Source: Dipteris shenzhenensis (Eukaryota > Polypodiophyta > Polypodiopsida > Gleicheniales). From it: 64,000 nt of DNA. Position numbers and translations under genes: made by a program. The notes under the pieces were generated by a model. That model ran no database searches and was not told where the DNA came from. It saw only the letters and a list, made by a program, of their open reading frames with translations. This document shows, in pieces, positions 12,129-21,125 of this stretch (positions within the stretch are counted from its first letter, which is position 1; each line of letters begins with the position of its first letter). The stretch is taken from NCBI GenBank assembly GCA_047967505.1, contig CM106541.1. One strand, written 5' to 3'.

Positions 12129-12626
12129 TTGTCTAAATCTAGGTCTGGAGTACAGATGAATATGGGCTCGGAGACGCTTTGCTTAGAGAAGGTACTCACT
12201 TCGTTGGAACAGATGGCCCATCTAGCTTCGGTTGAGAACCTTACATGCATCCTGCAAAAGTGCATAAAAGAGAAAAATCTTGCTTGTACCAAGCGCTTGC
12301 ATGACTACATGTGCAAAAATGGGTTGGAAGATCATAGGTCTCTTCAGAACTACCTCGTCCCGATGTTGGTGCAGGTGGGAAGTATGTACGACGCTAAGCA
12401 GGTTTTTAGCAGGTTGGCAGTACGGAATGTGTATTCTTGGACGTCTCTGATGGTTGGTTATATTGACTGCGGGGAATCACAGCATGCCCTAAACCTGTAC
12501 CAGAAAATGCAAGAAGATTCTGTAGGTCCTAGCAACTACACGTTTGTGGCCCTCTTGAAGGCCTGTGCTAGGCTGAAAGAAGTGGAAAGAGGCCGAGAAA
12601 TACACATTGAGATTGCCAGAAGGTGA

Positions 12627-13535
12627 TTGGAAAGAGATCTTTTTCTTGGCAGCACCTTGGTGGATATGTATGCCAAGTGTGGCTTGCTTGTAATAGCATG
12701 GGAAGCACTTGACAGGCTTCCAGTTCGAAATGAGGTCTCATGGAACGCACTAATTGCAGGATATGCCCAGCACGGGTTTGCTGAGGATGCCCTGAACTGT
12801 TACGAACAGATGCAATTGGAGGGTCTCTTTCCAAATGCCGTCACATTTATTTGCAGCTTGAAAGCTTGTGCGAGCATAGGAGCCATAGACAAGGGCCGAG
12901 AAATACATTCTGAGGTTGCCAGAAAGGGGTTGGAAAGGGAGGTTTTTGTTGGCAATACTTTGGTGGATATGTATGCCAAATGTGGCTCACTTGCAGAAGC
13001 ACTGAAAGCATTTGACAAGCTTACCATCCGAACTGAGGTGTCATGGAATGCATTAATTGCAGGATATACTGAGCATGGGCTTGTTGAGGAAGCGCTGAAC
13101 TGTTTTGAACAGATGCAGCAGGAGGATCTCTCTCCAACTGCTATCACATTTGTTGGCAGCTTGAAAGCTTGTGGCAGCATAGGAGCCATAGACAAGGGCC
13201 GAGAATTGTACGCGGATATTGCCAAAAAGGGGCTGGAAAGAGATCCTTTTGTTGGTAACAAGGCGGTAGATATGTATGCCAAATGTGGCTCGCTTGCAGA
13301 AGCACGGGAAGCATTTGACAAGCTTCTAGTTCGAGATGAGGTCTCGTGGAATGCACTAATTGCAGGATATGCCCAGCTAGGAGAAAGTGAAATTGTTTTC
13401 CATATGCTTGAGAGAATGAGAGGTGAAGGCATACAGCCAGGTGAGGTCACATTCCTTGCCGTTCTTAGTGTGTGTAGTCACACGGGTTTAGTGGACAAGG
13501 GCCAGAAGTATTTCGAGGCCATGAGCAAAGACTAT
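12627..13535 (+). repeat. Three tandem 303-bp PPR triplets
   Basis: The phrase encoding LERD/E-x-F recurs at 12627, 12930 and 13233, exactly 303 bp (101 codons, one P-L-S triplet) apart. The triplets keep high nucleotide similarity, for example around GGAGCCATAGACAAGGGCCG. This points to recent amplification by unequal exchange rather than ancient repeats. The third unit diverges in its second half. Confidence 0.85.
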
Positions 13536-13702
13536 GGCATCGCTTATTCAATTGAGCACCACATTTGCATGGTTGATCTACTCGGCCGTGCAGGCAGATT
13601 AGACGAGGTGTTAGCGATTGTGAAGAAGATGCCTTTCCATCCTAATCTTGTTATGTGGAGAACTGTGTTGGGCGCTTGTCGAAAGTGGGGTAATGTGGAG
13701 CT

Positions 13703-14137
13703 TGGAAGACAAACCTTTGAACATGCACTGCAATTTGATGATAAGAATGCTGCAGCTTATGTGTTGATGTCTAACATTTATGCCACATGTTGAGAGGAAT
13801 GTTGATTGCACCTAGAGTGAAGGATCAACTATTCGAACAAGACAGGACAAAGTTGTACTGGGCAGTGGCATTGGTGATGGGAAATACAAGGCATTTTGGA
13901 AGCAAAAATACAAGGCATTTTGGAAGACAAACCTTTGAACATGCACTGCAATTTGATGATAAGAATGTCACAGCTTATGTGTTGATGTCTAACATTTATG
14001 CCACATGTTGAGAGGAATGTTGATTGCACCTAGAGTGAAGGATCAACTATCGAACAAGACAGGACAAAGTTGTACTGGGCAGTGGCATTGGTGGTGGGAA
14101 ATACAAGGCATTTTGGAAGCAAAAATACACCTGCAAA
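13703..14137 (+). repeat. 218-bp tandem duplication at the PPR 3' end
   Basis: Copy 1 begins at 13703 and copy 2 at 13921, both with TGGAAGACAAACCTTTGAAC. Differences are few: GCTG against TCA after GAAT, a one-base deletion in TATTCGAAC, and GATG against GGTG. The junction lies in a short repeated ATACAAGGCATTTTGGAAG, suggesting slippage or microhomology-mediated duplication. Confidence 0.9.
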
Positions 14138-14390
14138 GTGAGACGATCTTTTCTCAAAATGAGGTAAGGGAATGTCCAGATTTGCACTGGATGTCACACG
14201 ACATATCCAGTATGCAAAGGAAGATGGGTATGTGGACACAGTGAGAAGCTGGCTATCTGTACACCCCAGGGGATTTTTCTTGTCAGACTCAAACCTCTTT
14301 CTGTCATGGCTTCCAAGTAAGGAAATTGTGCCTGTGGGAATTATTTGTGGTCTGAGTGCATCTAGCATCTTTTGTACTTGAAATGGTACT

Positions 14391-15023
14391 GCTAGAAAGA
14401 TGGAAAGACAGGTGAAGTGTACATAGTCATCAGAGCCTTTTGTGTGTTATATGCCTTTCAATTAAATTTTTTTTTGGAAGTCTGCATATTATCAAATTTT
14501 TAGTCCATATGATCATTGACGTGAACAAAACTAAAGATACTAACACAAGTTCAGCAGGTCCAATCTATAATACTGTCACTCCCCAACAAACTTGTATCCA
14601 CCTACTTGGTAATTTTTCTGTTACATTTCAATTTTAGCATGTTTTGCAAAAGTAGATGAAAGTTTTTCTGAGTTTCAGTTAGGTCATGGGGGCTAGGTCT
14701 AGTATTTGAGGGTGGACCCCCTTGCCTAGGGTTATGGGCATTAGTGACCCACAAGAGTGATGCCTTCTCTTGAGAAAGGACATTAGGAAATCTCACCCCA
14801 CCTGAGTACCCATCTTTGGGACCGATCAACTGCACAGATTGTAAACTGACCTAGCAACCATCCAACAGAATGTCTCAGGGCTTTGGGTGTTGAGCCAGGA
14901 AGCATGTTAAGAGGCATGGAGATACAAGATAAGACGACAAACAAATAAACCTCTTAACTGAGGTCAATTAAGCTCAAACATGACTTTAGAATAGGTCAAT
15001 GTGTAGGTATACTCGCTAACCTG
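14391..15023. other. Intergenic, nothing recognised
   Basis: No ORF with recognisable content. A C-rich/G-rich patch near 14680-14830 has no assignable identity. Confidence 0.4.
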
Positions 15024-15142
15024 AAACGTGGTAGATTGACACGTGGCAGGTGACATTTGTCAAGCTGACATGTGGCAGGTGACACGTGGTAGGTTGACAC
15101 GTGGCAGGTTGACACATGGCAGGCTGACATGTGGCAGGCTGA
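15024..15142 (+). repeat. Eight-unit G-box/ABRE-like array
   Basis: About eight tandem units of 14-15 bp with consensus ACACGTGGCAGGTTG. Four units retain the ACGTG core of plant G-box/ABRE sites, bound by bZIP and bHLH factors. Others have drifted to ACATGTGG or ACATTTG. The array lies about 140 bp upstream of a TATA box, which suggests an upstream activating region of a gene or an LTR. Confidence 0.75.
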
Positions 15143-15283
15143 GTTGGCAGCAAGGCCAGCTGGCCCAGCTACTTCGCCATGCATGAGGGGGTGGGTGGCA
15201 TGCAAGATGACATGTGTGGCGGCTCACCCACCACTTGGTGGGCTGGGAAAGCTTGTCAACTTGGGCAAGGGGGTGGGCTAGGC

Positions 15284-15292
15284 CTATAAAAG
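15284..15292 (+). promoter_or_regulatory. TATA box (CTATAAAAG)
   Basis: A strong plant TATA box in the context GGCCTATAAAAGAAGG, followed by a CT-rich leader of about 300 bp typical of plant 5' UTRs or LTR R regions. With the array at 15024-15142 and the poly(A) signal at 16016 it outlines a transcription unit without a recognisable ORF. Confidence 0.55.
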
Positions 15293-16021
15293 AAGGCCTG
15301 CCCTCCCTCATTCCATACAAATCCCACATCCATTTTCTGTCCCTCCTCCCTCCTTGGTGCAGCAGCCCTCCTCCCTTCCCCATCTTTGTGCAGCTAGCCT
15401 CTTCTCAGCCCCTCTTGGTGGTGCAGCAGACTCTCTCTCTCCTCTACTAGTCTATTGTGCAGAATCTCGCTCTACAGTTTCAGCCCTTTCTTCCTGCAGA
15501 AATCTCTCTTCTCATCCCTGGAGCAGCAGCCACATCTCTTTCCTTCCCCCTACCTTGGAGCAGCCAAAGCACTCTCTCTCTAAACTGCAGCACCCTTCTC
15601 TGAGTTTTTCCTCTCTCTAGCCTCAGAATCCAGATCTTTTTCAGCAAGGGGAGGCTGCAATTGCACCAAGGGCCCCATCCTCAAAGGAGCAAGGATTAAC
15701 GAGAACCTTGTATCTGAGTTTTTGTTTGTTTTCAGCAATTCCTACTCTTACTTTCACATTGTGATTTCTTTTCCTAGAAATCTAGAATAGGCTACTAATG
15801 TTGGATGAAGTTTGGATTACACAAGCATATTCCTTGTGAATTGTGGTGCCCAGGGAGTCTGGTTCCATCTAGTTCTAGCATTGAGTCATTCCTTGTATAG
15901 AGCTCGATTGGAGCATCCATTCTTTTTCAGTCGTGTCTGAGTCCTCTCTGTCTCAAGAGCTTAAGTCAAAGTTTGCACGTTGCATTGCACCTTGCTTTTG
16001 TATCTCCATTTGAGCAATAAA
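15293..16021 (+). other. Possible non-coding transcript or LTR body with AATAAA
   Basis: The segment starts CT-rich, contains a TTTTCAGCAA-type splice-acceptor-like site near 15735, and ends in AATAAA at 16016-16021. A run of G and TGTGGTCGG follows at about 16037-16055. That arrangement could be the polypurine tract and LTR start of an unrecognised retroelement. No long frame is convincing. Confidence 0.35.
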
Positions 16022-17241
16022 AGAGCCTAGATAACGGGGGGGGATGTGGTCGGCCCCTCAACTCGACTGCAATCATTGAATTTCTCTTATTGCTCTTTAA
16101 AGTTATCAAGAAATGCAAGCATTCTCATTCATGTAAACTCCAATCCAACTTGAGTTAGAGAGGCGCACCGTCAGAGATGCAGGAGCCGCTTTGGAGGTGG
16201 AGTTGGGGAGCGCGAAGGCATTTTTCCTTGGATGGCTGTGTGTTGGTCGTTTAGGCGGGCCGTTGCTGCATGCGCGTTGTAGTCCATTCCATGAGCATGG
16301 AGTTGTTGGAGCCTGTTGGCCTTGCTGTTGTGTGGAGGCATTGCTCAGTTGGAGCTTCAACCGTTGCAGAGGAGGCATGGAGAGACGGTTATGGTGCCGC
16401 TTGCAGTGAGGCGCCGTTATAGTATGGCACGTACGTCGGGCCTGTTGTGCTGGTCGTGCGCTGCCTTGCTGTGTATTGAGTCGGCCGGCCATTTTTTCTT
16501 TGGCTTGGTCGAAGGAGTAGTAGGCAACGTTGATGGCGTAGTTGTGGGGAGCTGCTCACTGCTTGCTATGGAGCATTGGGCCTTGGAGCCCGTCGATGGC
16601 AAAGGCGTCTGTGTGGTTGCGCACGTAGAAGGAGCGGGCGCTATATGTGAGGAGCTAGGAGCCGGTGTTGACGGGAGCTGCCTTGCAAGATAGGGTCGTA
16701 AGCGGGCTGGAGCGGAGTTTTGCAGATGGGATATGCCATGTGGAGCTCATGATTCTTATTTGGTCTATCAATGCTGCTAGCAATTTGTGTATGTGGTGCC
16801 AAGTTGTGCATGTGTTTCGACCCTTTTTAATAGTAATTATGAGAGTGGGAGTCATCACTTTTTGTATGTAAGCGGGATTCAATGTTGCTATTCGATTGTG
16901 TGAGTGGTGCCATAATGTAGCTTTGTTATACATGCCTTTTGAATGCTAGACTTTGCTTTGATTATTTTTCTTCTACTATGCTTTAATTTCATTCCTTTGG
17001 CCACCATGGTAATAAAATTTTTACACACACATTGACCAACATGTTTGTGGCTATGTATGTAACCCATAGAATGGAGCTTCTACCAACATCAAAGGATGGT
17101 CGTCAAATAATAACGAGAAAAATATCAGTCATAAGCAGTTGAAGCAAAGTGCATCACAAAATAAAAAACGCTTTATGAAGCGGTAAAAGAAAATCAAGCT
17201 AATGAAATATAAATCTAATTAACCCGATGTAATGCCATCAA
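16022..17241. other. GC-rich patch then AT-rich flank, nothing recognised
   Basis: 16140-16700 is noticeably GC-rich with open frames on both strands, but none shows a domain or coherent composition. 16700-17241 is ordinary AT-rich DNA. Confidence 0.4.
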
Positions 17242-17313
17242 GTCGTTGTAGTATAGTGGTGAGTATACCCGCCTGTCACGCGGGTGACCCGGGTTCGATC
17301 CCCGGCAACGGCG
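17242..17313 (+). tRNA. tRNA-Asp (anticodon GTC)
   Basis: 72 nt, no intron. The acceptor stem GTCGTTG pairs with CAACGGC with one G-T wobble, and the discriminator is G. The D arm includes the A-box-like TAGTATAGTGG. The anticodon stem-loop is CCGCCTGTCACGCGGG with GTC at 17275-17277. The T arm CCGGGTTCGATCCCCGG contains the B box GGTTCGATCC. CCA is not encoded, as is usual for nuclear genes. The internal A and B boxes imply Pol III transcription. Confidence 0.97.
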
Positions 17314-17314
17314 C

Positions 17315-17319
17315 TTTTT
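17315..17319 (+). terminator. Pol III T-run terminator of tRNA-Asp
   Basis: TTTTT begins two bases after the discriminator base, the standard Pol III stop signal. Confidence 0.85.
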
Positions 17320-17743
17320 ATTTTCTTTTCCTCGGAGGAAAACCACGAAGGACTGTTTTCTCTTTAATAGTTGAGATTGGTGTTACTCTTTGCATAGATT
17401 ACTTCCCAAGTACGCTTTTTGAAAAGTACGATTGTGCGTACGCATAAGTTATGCAAAATCTTTTGGCCGAGGGAACATAAAAGAAACAGCGGCCATTGAA
17501 ATTTCACAGTCCAACCTCAGCAAACTGCACTCTCTCTCTCATGCATTCAGCTTTCCGCCAAAAGTAGACCACCATTTTCTACACTCGATGGGAAACTCCT
17601 CGTGTGTGTGCGTGTAACGCATAGGTGTAGTGCTCAACGTTTAAAGACCGTAAACTAGTTAGCCGTGAAATTCAAATAGAGAGTTGATAAGGATTCAGCC
17701 ATGAAGAGTGCTCGTAAAAGTAAAAGAGTAATCTAGAGGTGCT

Positions 17744-17811
17744 ATGTAGGGTCGGAAACCATTAGTAGTTTATCGATATGTAGGGTTGGAAACCATTAGT
17801 AGTTTATCGAT
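17744..17811. repeat. 34-bp tandem pair
   Basis: Two adjacent copies start with TATGTAGGGT and end with TTTATCGA. They differ at one base (TCGG against TTGG). Confidence 0.85.
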
Positions 17812-18561
17812 ATGCTTGTCAAGTCCACCTCCCCATCCATTTATCTCGCGAATCTGGTAGCGACAAGGAAGCGCCCATTGTCGAAGAGCCTTGTCTTCCC
17901 TTCTCAAAGTTTTGTGGAGCTCGAGGAGAAGATTAGAACTCCATTTAGCCGAGTTTGCTTGCTGAGTTGTCAAGGAGGACACATACAAGATCGTATAGAT
18001 TGCTCATAGTTTAAAAGACTAAGCAAAGGCCTAATACAATCAACTAAAACCAAATTTGGACTGGAATTAGTTGGTTACTAGGTCTAGGATTCCCATCCGA
18101 ATCCAAACTTTAGCACTTGATCTCATAGTGGCATACGTAAAAGCAAGGTCTTGAGGAATCTGTGGAAGACTAGTATATTAGATGACCAAGATGGTATGAA
18201 AGAGCCAAGGTAGAATAGCCCCTGAGGCCATCACCCTCGTCGAAACGGGCTTGAAACACGAGCTCAAAACGTTTGTCCAAAGTCAAACCCTGCAATGATG
18301 GAAGCAAACAATAGCATGCATAATCTAAGAGCAAGGGTACTATAATAGCACTATGCGTGTGACTAGCAAACCCCCTTTGTGTAATCTTGATTGACAAACT
18401 GAGAAGCTCGCCTCCCCATCCCCCATGTATGGTGTTACCTACTATGAAGCCTCCTTTGTAGAAAGTTCAAGTCTTGCGGAAGGGCAAAGAGAAGGATGAA
18501 GACGATTCGACCATAATTTCGTTCATAGCCTATGAACTGTTATAGCTCAAAGATATGAGTG
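17812..18561. other. Intergenic, nothing recognised
   Basis: No supported gene. A minus-strand frame at 18170-18397 is open but unrecognised. Confidence 0.4.
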
Positions 18562-19640
18562 GTATGCCTTGTGAAGGCAAAAAAAATGGGAGAAAGTGTC
18601 TTCCAATAGTCCATGATATTGTAGCTTGCTGGGAAATACTTCTCCCCAAATTTTTGACCTTCAAAAGGCTTTGGGAGCATAGTAAAATTTTGACTTTGTC
18701 CTTGTTTTTTAGCCGGCTTGTGAAGGTCTAAAAACATGGGAGTAGTGCCTCCTAGTATTCCCTACTAGGAGGCATTATCTTCCTTTTTTTTCCACAAGGC
18801 TCCACAGTTGGTACTTCTTCTACATTTTTCAAAAAATGGCATCTTGGGGCTGCTAGTTTTTTTTAATGCCTAAAACAAGGGAGCAAAGGAAGCTTGTGAG
18901 ATGACCTTCGAATGACACATGGGATGGTGAAGAATTTAGAGCATAAGCTCTTCAAATAGCTCTACTAGCAGCATAACGTCCGATTGTCCCCTTTTATGTT
19001 TTCCATTCCAAATAGGCACAATTTATCTTCTCCACAATCCACCATGATTGACATAGCCTTTTTTAGGGCAAGCCTCCCAGACAGTTGTATGTGCAAGATA
19101 TGGTGGCCACTTTAATTAATGATTATTTGGACATGGTAGTTGTGGGATGACAATTAAGGAGCCAACATCCCAAGGATGGTCAAATTTTTTGGGCACTGAC
19201 AAAAGTGAAGACCAATTGCTAGACACTAGAATCTTATGGTTCTCCTTCAACAAATGATTTACCTTCTCTAAACCATGATATCATGGCCTATTGGAAACTA
19301 ATTTCTAACTCTTTTTTTGACCTTTGAAAGTCTATGGCTTAGAAGGAGTCATGGGAGGAGGAGGGTTGAAGGCAAGGTTTCCCATGATGGAAATAGAGCA
19401 AAAGAAAGCTCCAAAAAAACATCGGATGAGGTGCCTCCCAAGAGGTTGTGATACTGTGGGCTCCTGGGAAGCACCTCCTCACTTTTTTTTGCACGTCAAA
19501 AGGAATGTGCAAAAGATTTTGTCTCCCAAGACATAGTTTAAAAAAAGTGAGGAGGTGCCTCCAAGGAGGCCATGATATCATGGCATCCTAAGAGGCACCT
19601 CCTCCCATTTTTTTGTCCTTCAAAAGGAAAGGTTTGGATG
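18562..19640. repeat. Cluster of five related imperfect palindromes
   Basis: Units centred near 18615, 18760, 19280, 19465 and 19577 share a layout: (A)n-TGGGAG-GTGCCTCC...AGG, then CCATGATATCATGG, then the reverse complement, ending TTTTTTT-G-CCTT-AAAAGG. The 14-bp core CCATGATATCATGG is perfect at 19273-19286 and 19570-19583. At 18747-18773 the centre is GCCTCCTAGTA-spacer-TACTAGGAGGC. Each unit can fold into a hairpin of about 100 nt. The family is not recognised. It could be a foldback/MITE family or a source of small RNAs. Confidence 0.75.
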
Positions 19641-19835
19641 CAGTCAAGGGAGAAGAAGGGACTCTATGGAAACTTACACAGTAGGAGTAGCTTCCTACTC
19701 TCTCCAAACCTCACTTAGATTATTCCTAGAATACTGGAAAATGAATTCACAATGAACAAGAATTGGACAATAGAGATTTTAGGCAAAAGACCTTGGATAT
19801 ATCTTCACAGGTTATGGATAAAAGTAAGAAATACT

Positions 19836-19959
19836 CTTGCACATGCCTTGTCATAAGCCAAAGAAATGGGAGCTAGTGCCTCCTAGTAGGCCATGATATT
19901 GCAAGCTATTGGGAGACACTATCTCCCATTTTTATGGCCTATGACAAGGCATGTACAAG
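19836..19959. repeat. 124-bp long hairpin of the same palindrome family
   Basis: The left arm begins CTTGCACATGCCTTGTCATA and the right arm, on the other strand, reads CTTGTACATGCCTTGTCATA. Pairing continues through AAATGGGAG-TAGTG to a centre at CCATGATATT. The arms are about 50 nt with roughly 85% pairing by eye. This is the longest and best-preserved member of the cluster. Confidence 0.85.
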
Positions 19960-19979
19960 AGTTAGATGGCTTCTTTTCC

Positions 19980-20520
19980 AAGCATTTATATTGGATGAAT
20001 AAGCTTGAATGTTTTAGGAGCTCTATAAGGAGACCACTATCATGTGCAAGACTATTTCTTCGGCCCTGTAAGAAGGCACATGCAAAGCAAATTGAAAGAA
20101 GTTTCCAACTTCATAAACACAGCCCTCCAAAAATGGCCATTAAATTTGCTATCCCAATCACTAACGATACCAACTGGTGGCCCATACAATTTTTAATATG
20201 ATCCACAAATAGCCTAGCTAGCTTTCCAGTTCATTAGTTGGAATAAAGTGATCCATCTTGGTCAATAGATTCACAATTACCCACACGGAGTTGTGCCCCC
20301 TCGGTTTCCTAGGTAATCCAACAACAAAATCCATGGAGATACTTTCCCACACGAGATGGAATCTCCAATGGGTGTAGGATACCTCCTACCTTAAGGCCTT
20401 TACCCTTATTAACCTTGCAATTTTTGTACTTCAATACATAATCTTGGACGCCCTTATCTATTCCATGCCAAAAGAAATGCCTCTTCAAAAGCACATACAT
20501 CTTCTAAATTTCCTGGTGTT
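19980..20520 (-). pseudogene. Ty3/gypsy integrase remnant (family B)
   Basis: The minus-strand translation shows the integrase N-terminal region with HFFWHGIDKGVQDYV and [16 protein letters not shown] (degraded HHCC), then [17 protein letters not shown], matching the PLPIP...W..ISMDFI stretch of gypsy elements. Further on, FNGHFWRAVF corresponds to the segment after the second catalytic Asp. Stops are frequent. The upstream pol lies at 21126-23330, separated by a nested copia fragment. Confidence 0.75.
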
Positions 20521-20542
20521 CAGCACTCACACTGTCATGACG

Positions 20543-21125
20543 CCTTAGTTAGCTGAGTTTGGTTTGAGACCCGCATATAGGGTTCTTCTATTTCTTTGTA
20601 CTAGAGTTCATTTGGCTTTCACAACTAAGAAGAGGAAAACTGTTTTTAGCCTCCATCTTTGTGTGTATTCCCCCATTGTGTATGTGAAAAAGTGGCGAGA
20701 CTCCTTCCCTCTCTCCCACTATCTTTACATGGTATCAGAGCCTAGTTCGTGGTAAGGAGCTCAAGAAAGCAAACCAAGTTCATGGTGTCCTAGTAAGAGG
20801 ACCAGTGTTGCTTTCCTTTTTCGAGTTTGGGAGCAAATCTCTGCAGGTAGCACAACGGGAAAGTGCAAGAGTGCATTGTCTCAGATTGAGATGCCCTTCG
20901 TGGTGTGGCAAGAGGGTAGTATATGTTGCGGGTAGGGGCAAAGCCCTCGGTGACTTTATTTTTTTGATTCGAGGCCATTTTACGGCCCGTTTGGAGGCGG
21001 AAGTTCTCCGCAAGCACTAAGAAAAAGGCCCTGTTTTTGCTATGCGACCATTGCTCTGCAGGTTGGTGAAAAGTTACCGCAGAAATTGCATCGTATGCCT
21101 GTGCGCAGAGATATTGGGAGTTACA
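20543..21125 (+). mobile_element. Copia fragment: partial 5' LTR, primer site and leader
   Basis: This is the same family as the complete copia element at 38456-44029, in the opposite orientation. 20543-20729 matches the 3' half of its LTR (GTTAGCTGAGTTTGG...CTTTACA). A perfect initiator-Met primer site TGGTATCAGAGCC follows at 20730-20742. Then about 380 bp match the untranslated leader seen at 43300-43660. Gag-pol and the 3' LTR are missing. The fragment interrupts the minus-strand gypsy pol around it. Confidence 0.85.
20730..20742 (+). other. Primer-binding site (tRNA-iMet)
   Basis: TGGTATCAGAGCC directly follows the LTR end CA. It is complementary to the 3' end of initiator-Met tRNA, the usual copia primer. 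Confidence 0.85.

Larger units (their letters stand above)
12129..14390 (+). pseudogene. PLS-class pentatricopeptide-repeat protein, broken
   Basis: PPR proteins bind single-stranded RNA in chloroplasts or mitochondria. PLS types with E/DYW tails direct C-to-U editing. Two blocks in the same frame (12129-12626 and 12627-13793) are separated by one TGA (12624-12626) where sister repeats have Gly. Repeats are plain: YSWTSLMVGY, FVALLKACA, LVDMYAKCG, EVSWNALIAGYAQHG, then VDLLGRAGRLDE and MWRTVLGACRKWGNVELG, ending in YVLMSNIYATC with a stop at 13791. A one-base shift lets the reading continue as RVKDQL. The C-terminal E/DYW region is replaced by a 218-bp duplication and unrelated sequence, so no DYW deaminase remains. 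The gene has no introns, as is usual for the family. It lies 260 bp beyond the Helitron helicase in the same orientation. Confidence 0.88.

Noticed and set aside
14996-15383. Minus-strand frames with repeated CHVST-like words
   Set aside because: Translation of the G-box repeat array, not a gene.
16106-16693. Open frames in the GC-rich patch
   Set aside because: Equally open on both strands, Cys/Leu/Gly mixture with no recognisable domain or homologous copy in the window.
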